DNA of 64,000 bases from Ralstonia pickettii (GTDB lineage: Bacteria > Pseudomonadota > Gammaproteobacteria > Burkholderiales > Burkholderiaceae): contig NZ_CP066772.2 of NCBI RefSeq assembly GCF_016466415.2, positions 372,001-436,000 on the forward strand, read 5' to 3'. A program made the translations under genes and the position numbers. How positions within the stretch are numbered: position 1 is the first letter of the stretch; the number at the start of each line of letters is the position of its first letter. Positions 1-9,183 of the stretch are shown here, in pieces. The notes beneath the pieces were generated by a model, which was not told where the DNA came from, made no database searches, and saw nothing but the letters and a program-made list of their open reading frames with translations.

Positions 1-235
1 GGGAGATCAGTACGGAGCATCGGATGTCCTTTTGAGGAGTACGACGTTGCAGAACCACGCCGCTTGTGACGACGTGGGCGTCGTTCACCGTAGCCAAGGC
101 GCCCGCCTCCCAACAGTGCAAAAACAGTCAGTTGCACTTGGGGCGCGCTGCATCTAACAACCCCTCGCAGGGCGGTTGCGCACGGCTGCGCTTGCCTTTA
201 TCGTGATGCGGTCCGCCATTCGAACCCGCGCGCAG
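1..235. other. Non-coding edge of window upstream of hexR
   Basis: I see no convincing open frame, repeat or RNA gene in this segment. It presumably carries the promoter and leader of the RpiR-family gene that follows. No HexR-like palindrome of the kind seen at 4370-4384 is visible here, so there is no direct sign of autoregulation. In-frame alternative starts for that gene (TTG 176, ATG 206) fall inside this stretch. Confidence 0.4.
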
Positions 236-1069
236 ATGAGCGCCCAGCAAGCCACTTCCTCCGCCACCCCAGATTCATCGACCGACCTGCGCGAGCGCAT
301 TCGCGCGGCGCGCCCGTCGCTCTCTCCGGCCGAACGCCAGGTGGCCGACTGGGTGCTGCGCCAGCCCGGTACTGTGCTCAGCCTACCGGTGGCCGCCATC
401 GCGCGCGAAGCCGGTGTCAGCCAGCCGACCGTGATCCGCTTCTGCCGCTCGATGGGCTGCCACGGCCTGTCGGATTTCAAGCTGCGGCTGGCGCAAGGCA
501 ACGTCGCCCGAGATACCGCACCGGCCCGCATCGTTGCCCCCTCGGGCATGCGCGTCCTGCAGAACGCCATCGATTCGCTCACCACGCTGCAGGGCCGCTT
601 CGACCCGCACACGCTCGATGCGGCGGTGGCGCTGGTCGACAGCGCACATCGCATCGACCTATACGGCTTCGGCAGCTCGGGCGTGGTGGCGCTCGACGCG
701 CAAACGAAATTCTTCCGCTACGGCATTCCCGCGAATGCGTATAGCGATCCGTATCTGGTGTCGATGTCGTTGAACGTGCTGCAGGCAGGGGACGTGGTGA
801 TCGCCATTTCCAAATCAGGCGCATTGCCCGAACTGCAGACGGCGGTGGAACGCGTGCGCGAATTGGGGGTGCGCGTGATTGCCGTCACGACGCCGGGCAG
901 TCCGCTCGCGGCACTCGCCGATGTCGTGCTGCCCGCAGGCGTGGATGATGCCGTTGCCGACCGTTCGATGGTCGCGCGCCTGCTGCACCTGGCGCTGCTC
1001 GATGCGCTGGTGCTGGAAGTGGCGCTGCGCAAGGGCAGTGCACTCCAGCACGCGGATCAACCCGAGTAG
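236..1069 (+). CDS. hexR: HexR-type RpiR-family transcriptional regulator
   Basis: Predicted sugar-phosphate-responsive repressor of glucose catabolism genes. The 277-residue product has the RpiR layout: an N-terminal helix-turn-helix (about residues 25-78, including AGVSQPTVIRFCRSMG) and a C-terminal SIS phosphosugar-binding domain (about 120-250, with YGFGSSG near 150 and AISKSG further on). HexR proteins are known to bind 2-keto-3-deoxy-6-phosphogluconate and control zwf and edd. The link to this copy rests on its position, convergent with zwf-pgl-glk, and on a HexR-like palindrome between zwf and edd. I chose ATG 236 because the domain begins soon after it; ATG 206 and TTG 176 are in frame, and none has a clear Shine-Dalgarno. 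Family assignment is firm; the specific name is an inference. Confidence 0.82.
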   Translation: MSAQQATSSATPDSSTDLRERIRAARPSLSPAERQVADWVLRQPGTVLSLPVAAIAREAGVSQPTVIRFCRSMGCHGLSDFKLRLAQGNVARDTAPARIVAPSGMRVLQNAIDSLTTLQGRFDPHTLDAAVALVDSAHRIDLYGFGSSGVVALDAQTKFFRYGIPANAYSDPYLVSMSLNVLQAGDVVIAISKSGALPELQTAVERVRELGVRVIAVTTPGSPLAALADVVLPAGVDDAVADRSMVARLLHLALLDALVLEVALRKGSALQHADQPE

Positions 1070-1082
1070 CGCTGAAGCGGCG

Positions 1083-2138
1083 TCAGTGTCCCTGGGCCAC
1101 GGCGTGGTCCATGGCAGCACAGAGGCCGATCAACCCCGGGTACGGTGAATGAATCACGTACACCGGCATCGACGCCACATAGGCCGAGAAGCGGCCCTTG
1201 TCTTCAAAGCGCCGCCGGAACGGTGAGTTGGCAAACGCCGGCCCCAGACGCGGCACGATGCCGCCGCCGATGTACACGCCGCCGCGCGCACCCAGCGTGA
1301 CCGCCAGGTTGGCCGCGATGGTGCCGAGGAACGCGCAGAACGTATCGACGGCATAGCGGCAGCGTGCGTGGTCGCCGGCGTCGTCTTCCATCTCGCCGAG
1401 CGCGATGGCGGTGATGTCGGCGGCGCGGCGCAAGGTGGGGCCTTGCTGCCAGAGGTCGAAGCACGCACCCAGGGCCTCGTAGATCAGTTCCAGACCCATG
1501 CCGGAAATCAGCCGCTCGGCTGACACATGACCGAAGCGCTCACGTGCGAAGCGCCAGATCGCGGCTTCCTCGTCGTTCATCGGCGGAAAGGCGACATGAC
1601 CGCCCTCGCCGGCCACGGCGATGTAGCGGCCTTCCGGCGTCGGCAGCAGCGATGCGACGCCCAACCCCGTGCCGGCGCCGAGCAGCGCACGCGGTGCATC
1701 GGCCAGGCTGGCACCCCCGCCCACCTGCTCCAGTTCGTCCGCAGGCAGATACGGCAACGCGTGCGCCAGCGCCGCGAAGTCGTTGAGCACGACGAAGGTG
1801 TCGAAGCCCAGCGACTGGCGCATCGCCTCGATCGAGAACGCCCAATCGCGATTGGTCATGCGGATCTGGTCGCCCAGCACCGGGTTGGCGATGCCGATCG
1901 CGGCATGGCGCACCCCAGCGGCTGCGATTTCCGGCGGCAACGATGCGAGGTACGCGCGCATGGCCGCTTCGAGCGACGGATAGTCGTCGCCAGCCAGCAC
2001 GCCAATGTGGGCCAGGTGCATGGGCGCCATCTCGAGCGCAAAGCGCACGTTGGTGCCGCCCACATCGGCGACCAGCCGCGGGTAGGCCAGCGTGTCAGCC
2101 ACGCTGCCCGCGTTCACCTCATGCAGTCCAATAGACAT
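1083..2138 (-). CDS. glk: Glucokinase
   Basis: Phosphorylates glucose to glucose-6-phosphate with ATP, feeding zwf and the Entner-Doudoroff route. The 351-residue protein has the bacterial Glk signature: an N-terminal phosphate loop (ADVGGTNVRFAL, residues 24-35), a second glycine-rich ATP segment (LLGAGTGLGVASL) and the glucose-binding EGGH motif. It is the last gene of zwf-pgl-glk. ATG 2138 (MSIGLHEV) overlaps the end of pgl by 20 bases; an in-frame ATG 15 bases upstream is possible but overlaps more. In Burkholderia this enzyme is fused to an RpiR regulator; here it is a stand-alone kinase and the RpiR gene lies convergently 13 bases beyond its stop. Confidence 0.93.
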   Translation of the reverse strand: MSIGLHEVNAGSVADTLAYPRLVADVGGTNVRFALEMAPMHLAHIGVLAGDDYPSLEAAMRAYLASLPPEIAAAGVRHAAIGIANPVLGDQIRMTNRDWAFSIEAMRQSLGFDTFVVLNDFAALAHALPYLPADELEQVGGGASLADAPRALLGAGTGLGVASLLPTPEGRYIAVAGEGGHVAFPPMNDEEAAIWRFARERFGHVSAERLISGMGLELIYEALGACFDLWQQGPTLRRAADITAIALGEMEDDAGDHARCRYAVDTFCAFLGTIAANLAVTLGARGGVYIGGGIVPRLGPAFANSPFRRRFEDKGRFSAYVASMPVYVIHSPYPGLIGLCAAMDHAVAQGH

Positions 2139-2823
2139 CGAGCGGCACCTCACGCTGATGAATGACGTAGCTCACCGGCAGCGCACGCTGTGCCCCGCCT
2201 CGCGCGGCCTCGTCGAACACGCCGCGCTTGACCGGCCCCGAGATCGACAGGAACAACCGCCGCGCCGCACACAGCGCAGACAGATTCAGGCTGATACGCC
2301 GATGCGGCGCAGCGCCCGGGCGCACCGGCAGATACGCCGGCGCCTGCGTGCGGTCGATGCCATTGTTCAATTCAGGCGCGTCGGGAAACAACGAGGCGGT
2401 ATGCCCATCGTCGCCCATGCCGAGAATCACGACGTCGGGTTGCTGAAACGGATCATTGGCAGTCGCCACACATGCATCCACGTCAACCGATTCGCCATGC
2501 ACATGCGGTGACAACACGAGAGGAAAGAAACGCGCCGCCGCCGCCGCATCCTGCAACAGGTGCTCGCGAACGAGGCGCGCGTTGCTGTCGGCATGCCCGG
2601 GCGGCACGGCACGCTCGTCGACCAGCGTGATCGACACATCGGCCCAGCGCAGCGGCAACACGCGCAGCGCGGCAAACAGCGCGATGGGCGAACGCCCGCC
2701 CGAGACGGCCAGGCACACGCTGCCCTGTTCCTCGATCACATGCGTGAGCGTGTTGGCAATGGACGCTGCCAACGCCTGCACCTGCCCGGCGGCGTCCGGA
2801 ACTGCGTGCCAGCGCATTGCCAT
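2119..2823 (-). CDS. pgl: 6-phosphogluconolactonase
   Basis: Hydrolyses 6-phosphogluconolactone, the product of Zwf, to 6-phosphogluconate. The 234-residue protein matches the Pgl/glucosamine-6-phosphate isomerase fold: VCLAVSGGRSP near the N-terminus, then LVDERAVPPGHADSNA and ILGMGDDGHTASLFP, which are family hallmarks. The open frame continues 37 codons upstream into zwf, but the start is set by ATG 2823, whose A is the last base of the zwf stop (TAATG), implying translational coupling. The 3' end overlaps glk by 20 bases. Confidence 0.93.
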   Translation of the reverse strand: MAMRWHAVPDAAGQVQALAASIANTLTHVIEEQGSVCLAVSGGRSPIALFAALRVLPLRWADVSITLVDERAVPPGHADSNARLVREHLLQDAAAAARFFPLVLSPHVHGESVDVDACVATANDPFQQPDVVILGMGDDGHTASLFPDAPELNNGIDRTQAPAYLPVRPGAAPHRRISLNLSALCAARRLFLSISGPVKRGVFDEAARGGAQRALPVSYVIHQREVPLDVYWTA

Positions 2824-4292
2824 TACATCTCCTCGTGCCAGGCGGCGTTGTCGCGCGAGAGCAGCGCGCTCGACGCCGCCGGCCCCCAGCTGCCCGCGGT
2901 GTAGCCCTTGGGCGGCATGCGTGCTTCGTTCCACGCTTCAATGATCGGTTCGACCCAGCGCCAGGCTTCGGCCTGTTCATCGCGGCGCACGAACAGACCC
3001 AGCTTGCCGTTGACGGCGTCCATCAGCAGACGCTCATACGCGCCAGCATGGCGCACTCCGCCATGGTTGGTAAAGTCCAGGTCCAGCGTGGAGGGCTGCA
3101 AGCCCAGCGCCGCGCCCGGCGTCTTGGTCAGGAACTGCAGGCGGATGCTTTCTTCCGGCTGCAGACGGATGACGAGGCGATTCTCCGGAAACTGGATCAA
3201 CGGCTTGGGAAACAACGCATGCGGCACGTCATGAAAGCGCACCACGATCTCCGCCAGCCGCTGCGGCATGCGCTTGCCGGTGCGCAGGTAGAACGGCACG
3301 CCAGCCCAGCGCCAGTTGGCAATCTCGGCCTTGATGGCGACAAACGTTTCGGTACGGCTGTCGGGCGGAATACCCTGCTCATGCAGATAGCCCTGCACCG
3401 GCTGCCCCGCGATGGCGCCTTCCTGGTACTGGCCGCGCACGGTCTTCTCGGGCACCTCTTGCAGCGGGATCGGCTTGAGCGCCTTGAGGATCTTCAGCTT
3501 TTCGTCGCGGATGGCATCTTGCGACAGGCTCGACGGCGGCTCCATGGCGACGATGCACAGCAGTTGCAGCAGGTGGTTCTGCACCATGTCGCGCAGCGCG
3601 CCGACGCCGTCGTAGAAATCGCCGCGCTTTTCCACGCCGAGCTGCTCGGCAATGGTGATCTGCACGTCCTTGATCCACTCGCGGCGCCACAGCGGCTCGA
3701 ACAGCGCGTTGCCGAAGCGGATTGCCATCAGGTTCTGGACGGACTCTTTCCCGAGGTAGTGATCGATCCGGTAGATCTGGTCTTCGGCAAAGAACTCGGC
3801 CACGGCCGAGTTGATGCGCTCGTTCGACGCGAGATCAGTGCCCAGCGGCTTTTCCAGCACCAGCCGCACATTCGGCGTATTCAGCCCGACACGGGCAAGC
3901 TGCTTGCAGATATCGATGAAGAAGCCCGGCGCCGTGGCCAGATAGCAGACCGTGACCGGGGCGCGGTCCTCGCCCAGCGCGGCGGCCAGCGCGTCGAACT
4001 GCTCGGGTTTGCGGGCGTCCACCTGCTGATAAACGATGCGCTCGGCAAACGAGGCCCAGGCGTCGTCGGAGACGGGTGCGCCGGAATACAGGCGCATGGT
4101 CGGGCGCGTTTCGCGCTCCAGCAGGGCGAGGTAGCCGGCTGTCTCCAGCGGCTGCGTGCCGATGGCGAAGATCCGCCCGCGCGGGTGCAGTTCGCCGCCC
4201 TGATGCGCATCGAACAAGGCCGGAATCAGCTTGCGGCGGGCAAGATCGCCCGTACCGCCGAACAACACCATGTCGAATGCGGGCACCGACAT
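2823..4292 (-). CDS. zwf: Glucose-6-phosphate 1-dehydrogenase
   Basis: Oxidises glucose-6-phosphate to 6-phosphogluconolactone with NAD(P)+, the first step of the Entner-Doudoroff and oxidative pentose phosphate routes. The 489-residue protein shows the N-terminal nucleotide-binding motif FGGTGDLARRKL and the substrate-binding/catalytic RIDHYLGKE motif, and has the normal family length. ATG 4292 was chosen because AGGAG (4299-4303) ends 6 bases before it; ATGs at 4298 and 4316 are in frame but would place the ribosome site inside the gene. It is the promoter-proximal gene of zwf-pgl-glk, divergent from edd across the HexR-like palindrome at 4370-4384. Confidence 0.95.
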   Translation of the reverse strand: MSVPAFDMVLFGGTGDLARRKLIPALFDAHQGGELHPRGRIFAIGTQPLETAGYLALLERETRPTMRLYSGAPVSDDAWASFAERIVYQQVDARKPEQFDALAAALGEDRAPVTVCYLATAPGFFIDICKQLARVGLNTPNVRLVLEKPLGTDLASNERINSAVAEFFAEDQIYRIDHYLGKESVQNLMAIRFGNALFEPLWRREWIKDVQITIAEQLGVEKRGDFYDGVGALRDMVQNHLLQLLCIVAMEPPSSLSQDAIRDEKLKILKALKPIPLQEVPEKTVRGQYQEGAIAGQPVQGYLHEQGIPPDSRTETFVAIKAEIANWRWAGVPFYLRTGKRMPQRLAEIVVRFHDVPHALFPKPLIQFPENRLVIRLQPEESIRLQFLTKTPGAALGLQPSTLDLDFTNHGGVRHAGAYERLLMDAVNGKLGLFVRRDEQAEAWRWVEPIIEAWNEARMPPKGYTAGSWGPAASSALLSRDNAAWHEEM

Positions 4293-4369
4293 CGTCATCT
4301 CCTGTGTGTGAGCCATCGATTAGGCTAGCCTAGCTGACTAGCAAGACACCACGTGTTTTTAGCGCATTT

Positions 4370-4384
4370 TGTAGTATTACTACA
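4370..4384. promoter_or_regulatory. HexR-like operator (perfect palindrome)
   Basis: TGTAGTATTACTACA is a perfect 15-base inverted repeat (7-base arms around a central T). It agrees closely with HexR operators described in gamma-proteobacteria (TGTAAT...ATTACA type). It lies 78 bases upstream of zwf in the divergent zwf/edd region, with an RpiR/HexR-family gene 3.3 kb away. Confidence 0.75.
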
Positions 4385-4546
4385 TCGCAAGCAAGGCGTG
4401 TATGCAACTGCCCGAGCAAGCGCTTGCGGCCCGTCATTTCCGAATTCGCTTGGCTCTTGGCGCGCTTTGTGGCACGCAATTCGCGTGCGCGACGGTAGTG
4501 ACAAGTTCGGTACCTGTGGAAAACCCTGTCCCACGACCGGCCCGTT

Positions 4547-4561
4547 TGTAGGAAAATTACA
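4547..4561. promoter_or_regulatory. Possible second HexR site, edd side
   Basis: TGTAGGAAAATTACA keeps the TGTA...TACA ends and 15-base length of the zwf-side palindrome, but the inner bases match less well. It lies 44 bases upstream of the edd start, where a bound repressor could block edd. It could be a weak site or chance. Confidence 0.45.
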
Positions 4562-4605
4562 GGATTCGTCCCACCCGGACAGTCCCCACTTCCAGGAGAA
4601 CCCGC

Positions 4606-6435
<1,830 letters not shown>

Positions 6436-6454
6436 GCTGAAGCCAGACCGACCT

Positions 6455-6473
6455 CCCAGGCCCCGTACCTGGG
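6455..6473. terminator. Weak hairpin between edd and the YceH-like gene
   Basis: CCCAGG and CCTGGG pair around a 7-base loop in the 48-base gap between the convergent genes ending at 6435 and 6484. There is no T-run on either side, so it is only a weak candidate for a bidirectional transcription end. Confidence 0.25.
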
Positions 6474-6483
6474 CGGGTTGCGT

Positions 6484-7182
6484 CTACAGCATCGACTTGT
6501 CGATCGAGATGCCCAGCTCACCGGCCATCTGCTCGACAAGCGCCTGCAGCCTGGCCACCTTGTCGGCCAACTGCTTCTGCTCCGCTTTCAGCGCCTCGAA
6601 CTCGGACGGCGCAATGGACTCGTCAACGCCGCCGCTCTGGCGGATGTCAGCTTGCGCAACTTCACCGCACAGCAAGTGCATCCAGCGGCTTTCACGCTCG
6701 CCCGGCATGCGCGGCAGCTTCACGACATAGGGCGGATCGTGCTCTGCCAGTTCATCCAGAAACGCCTCAACGGATGAAATGTCGGCAAAGGCGTGAAACC
6801 GCGCCGCGTTCAGTCGCAACTCGGCGGCGGTCTGCGGGCCGCGCAGCAGCAGCACGGTGAGCAACGCGACGGATTGGCTTGGCACACCCAGCACGCGGTT
6901 CATGTTGTGTTCGAACCGCGGCACACGGCTGCTGCTGCCTTCCATGACCAAGCTCAGCGTTTTCAGCCCGTCGATGGCCGTAAGGATTTCAGCTTCGGTG
7001 ACGGACATGACCGGCGCGCGTGCAGTTTTCTGATTGCAGCCGGCCGCCAGCGCGTTGAGCGTGAGCGGATAAGTGTCGGGCACGGTGTGCTGTTTTTCGA
7101 CCAGGACGCCGAGAACACGTCCTTCAAGCGCGGTCAGGGTACGGATGGCGCGACGCTGCACGGCATCGGAATTGATATTCAT
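6484..7182 (-). CDS. YceH family protein (UPF0502/DUF480)
   Basis: Conserved bacterial protein of unresolved function. The 232-residue product begins with the typical block in which LEGRVLGVLVEKQHTVPDTYP is followed by LTLNALAAGCNQK (a winged-helix-like repeat fold), and ends with a leucine-rich helical tail (about residues 200-228) that may form a coiled coil. ATG 7182 (MNINSD) matches the family start; an ATG 12 codons upstream would add a basic tail. It stands alone, convergent with edd. Confidence 0.82.
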   Translation of the reverse strand: MNINSDAVQRRAIRTLTALEGRVLGVLVEKQHTVPDTYPLTLNALAAGCNQKTARAPVMSVTEAEILTAIDGLKTLSLVMEGSSSRVPRFEHNMNRVLGVPSQSVALLTVLLLRGPQTAAELRLNAARFHAFADISSVEAFLDELAEHDPPYVVKLPRMPGERESRWMHLLCGEVAQADIRQSGGVDESIAPSEFEALKAEQKQLADKVARLQALVEQMAGELGISIDKSML

Positions 7183-7246
7183 GGCGGGACGGCGACGGAT
7201 ACGCTTGGGTTGGGGCAACTTCGAACGCCAACATCATATCCGCCGC

Positions 7247-7272
7247 GCGCAGGCAAGCGGCCCTGCCTGCGC
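7247..7272. repeat. Strong hairpin between UspA-like and YceH-like genes
   Basis: GCGCAGGCA and TGCCTGCGC form a perfect 9-base stem around an 8-base loop. It sits 15 bases past the stop of the UspA-like gene on the minus strand, where it could end or stabilise that transcript. No T-run follows, so it is not a classic intrinsic terminator. Confidence 0.4.
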
Positions 7273-7287
7273 AACAACAACCGAAAC

Positions 7288-7743
7288 TCAGCCCTTGGCG
7301 GGACCGCGCACCAGCAACACCGGCGTGGTTGCCTGACGGATGAACTTCTCAGCCACGCTACCCAACATTACATGGGCCAGCCCACGGCGGCCGTGCGTGC
7401 CGATCACCACCACATCGGCGCCGCTGCGCACCGCTTCGGCCTGCAGGGCACCCGCCACATCCTCGCCAACACTTTGGGTTTCCACCAGCACCGTTTCCTG
7501 CTGCAAGCCTGCGGAGGTGAGCGTCGCGGCGGTGTCGGCGAGCAACGCCGTGCCGGCTTCGATGAACGACTTGCGCAGCTCCGTCGGGTCGTAATAGCCG
7601 ACGTCGAACAGCATGGCCGGGCTGTCGACGATATAGACGGCGCGAACGGTGCTCTGGAATGCCTTGGCCAGGCGCACGGCCTCGGCCAGGGCCAGCTTGC
7701 TGGTTTCGCTGCCATCAACGGCGACCAGAATCTTCTTGTACAT
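7288..7743 (-). CDS. Universal stress protein, UspA family
   Basis: Cytosolic stress-response protein of the ATP-binding Usp subgroup. The 151 residues begin with YKKILVAVDGSE (Walker A-like strand) and end with the ATP-binding signature G-2x-G-9x-G-S/T: IGTHGRRG followed by LAHVMLGSVAE, then TTPVLLVRG. The length is normal. The ATG is preceded by an AGAGGC-like site. It is monocistronic, divergent from the DUF3293-like gene. What it responds to cannot be read from the sequence. Confidence 0.9.
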   Translation of the reverse strand: MYKKILVAVDGSETSKLALAEAVRLAKAFQSTVRAVYIVDSPAMLFDVGYYDPTELRKSFIEAGTALLADTAATLTSAGLQQETVLVETQSVGEDVAGALQAEAVRSGADVVVIGTHGRRGLAHVMLGSVAEKFIRQATTPVLLVRGPAKG

Positions 7744-7880
7744 GGTTCAAGCCTCTCAGGGGAGTGGTTGTCGGAATACTGTGCCGGGGCAGCAACATGG
7801 CCTCCCACGCATTATTCTGTGACATCCACGGCCCTTTTGCGTTGCGCCAGATCAGATGGCCGCAACCATGCGACGCAACA

Positions 7881-8339
7881 ATGCACCGCCATCCGCCCGC
7901 CCCTACGCCTGAGTTGATTGCCGCTTACCGCAGCGCGCGGTACCGCGTCAGCACGCCGGAAGGCGATGTCCTGCTGCGCGTCGACGCCATCAACCCATGC
8001 GTGGCGGCCTTGCTCACGCAAGCCGACTCACCGTGGGCCGTCTTCGTGACGGCGCATCAGCCTTTCTCCCGCGCGGTATCTGCCGATGAAAACGCTGCGC
8101 GGCAGGCCGAGCTGCTTGCCTGGGCCATCGCGCGCGGCATGGCATGGCTGCCTGGCGAAGGCGGCCCGCCGGGGGATGCGCCTTCGAACACGTGGCCGCC
8201 CGAGCCGAGCCTGCTGCTGTTCATCGAAGACGAGGCCATCGCCGACACGCTGATGCTCACGTTCGAGCAGAACGCCGTCGTGCTGTGTGATGCGCATGGA
8301 TTTTGTACCTTGCGTTGGCACCCGTATCTGCCAGACTGA
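7881..8339 (+). CDS. DUF3293-like protein of unknown function
   Basis: Small soluble protein of about 152 residues. It resembles DUF3293 proteins: an N-terminal AAYRSARYRV segment, a central AVFVTAHQPFSRAVSADENAAR stretch of the WAVFVTAxNP(x)S...N..R type, then WLPGEGG, PSLLLFI and LTFEQNAVVL. The open frame extends upstream to 7659, but that part overlaps the UspA-like gene and is unlike coding sequence. ATG 7881 is chosen because the domain begins directly after it; ATG 7797 is an alternative. Function unknown. Confidence 0.65.
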   Translation: MHRHPPAPTPELIAAYRSARYRVSTPEGDVLLRVDAINPCVAALLTQADSPWAVFVTAHQPFSRAVSADENAARQAELLAWAIARGMAWLPGEGGPPGDAPSNTWPPEPSLLLFIEDEAIADTLMLTFEQNAVVLCDAHGFCTLRWHPYLPD

Positions 8340-8436
8340 TTCTGCACAGGGCACTTGGCGCACAGCGCTTTGCGGCACCGCAAGTGGCGCTTCCGATTCC
8401 TAAGTGCTTGCGTAGATACATCAGCAGGAGGTTTGT

Positions 8437-8949
8437 ATGGAACTGCATATGCAATCGCATCATTGGGAGCGCCGCATGCCAGACTGGCTCGCCGCCAGCG
8501 TGGCAGGCCTCGTGGGCGGGGCACTGGTCATCGTGCTCGAGTTCTTCTGGTCGACCATGGTGCTCAATGAAAGCCCCTGGCGCCCGACCCACAAGATCGC
8601 CGCCATGATCATGGGCCGCGGCGCACTGGAAGAGATGTCCCTGTTCAGCTTCAGCATTGTGGGGACGGCGCTCGTGCTGCACTTCGTGCTGGGCGCCCTC
8701 ATGGGCATGATCCTGGGGGCCATCATCGCGCCGTTCCACTTCGATTCGAGCCCCGGCATGCTCGCGGCCGTCGGCGTGGTCTTCGGGATCGTGGCGTACG
8801 TGGTCAACTTCTACGGCATGACGGCCGTGTTCCCGTGGTTTGTGTCGGAGCGCGGCTCGGGGCCATTGCTTGCCAACCTGCTGTTTGGCGTCGTGACGGC
8901 GATCACGTACGGCATGCTGGAGCGGCGCATGCCCGAACCGATGCACTGA
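8437..8949 (+). CDS. Four-helix inner-membrane protein of unknown function, upstream of the oxidase genes
   Basis: I do not recognise this 170-residue protein. After a short basic N-terminus it has four predicted membrane segments: about 20-42 (LAASVAGLVGGALVIVLEFF), 68-96 (the ALVLHFVLGALMGMILGAII stretch), 104-128 (LAAVGVVFGIVAYVVNFYG) and 140-160 (LLANLLFGVVTAITYGML). The H-F/Y-G-M residues in the third segment are notable. AGGAGG lies 6 bases before ATG 8437, an excellent ribosome site. It is followed by two tandem hairpins, the second a strong intrinsic terminator, so it is probably transcribed separately from coxB. An oxidase-related role is suggested only by location. Confidence 0.75.
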   Translation: MELHMQSHHWERRMPDWLAASVAGLVGGALVIVLEFFWSTMVLNESPWRPTHKIAAMIMGRGALEEMSLFSFSIVGTALVLHFVLGALMGMILGAIIAPFHFDSSPGMLAAVGVVFGIVAYVVNFYGMTAVFPWFVSERGSGPLLANLLFGVVTAITYGMLERRMPEPMH

Positions 8950-8969
8950 CACCCCCACCTTTTTCCTGC

Positions 8970-8992
8970 GGCGCCGCAAGCTGAGCGGCGCC
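8970..8992 (+). terminator. First hairpin downstream of the four-helix membrane protein
   Basis: GGCGCCGC and GCGGCGCC form a perfect 8-base stem around a 7-base loop, followed by TT. It lies 21 bases past the stop codon and directly before a stronger terminator, giving a tandem arrangement. Confidence 0.5.
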
Positions 8993-9001
8993 TTCAGGAG
9001 G

Positions 9002-9040
9002 CGGCCGCCTCGGGCAACGCATGCCGGAGGCGGCCGTTTT
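9002..9040 (+). terminator. Strong intrinsic terminator before coxB
   Basis: A 14-base stem with one G-G mismatch (arms 9002-9015 and 9023-9036, outer part CGGCCGCCTC/GAGGCGGCCG) with a 7-base loop is followed directly by TTTT. This is a textbook Rho-independent terminator for plus-strand transcription. It insulates the unknown membrane protein gene from the oxidase operon, whose promoter must therefore lie in about 9041-9170. Confidence 0.82.
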
Positions 9041-9183
9041 ACATTGCGGCGCAGCACACAGATGCCGCGTCGGCCCGATCCATACGCGGGGTGCGCCTCG
9101 TCCTTACGTTGCCTTGCACGATCCGGGTGCGCGACCTAGCCTGTCTTTAGCGTGTTGAGGAAGTCCCTCGCCGGGAGGTGCCC

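Larger units (their letters stand above)
4293..4605. promoter_or_regulatory. Divergent zwf/edd control region
   Basis: This 313-base gap separates zwf (minus) and edd (plus). It holds no credible gene. It contains two HexR-like palindromes (listed separately), a 10-base palindrome AGGCTAGCCT at 4322-4331 in the zwf leader, and an AT-rich patch around 4355-4390. On the minus strand TTGCTT (4394-4389) lies about 15-17 bases before a TACAAAAT-like element, so the first palindrome would sit between -35 and -10 of a zwf promoter, the expected position for a repressor. The promoter reading is tentative. Confidence 0.6.
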
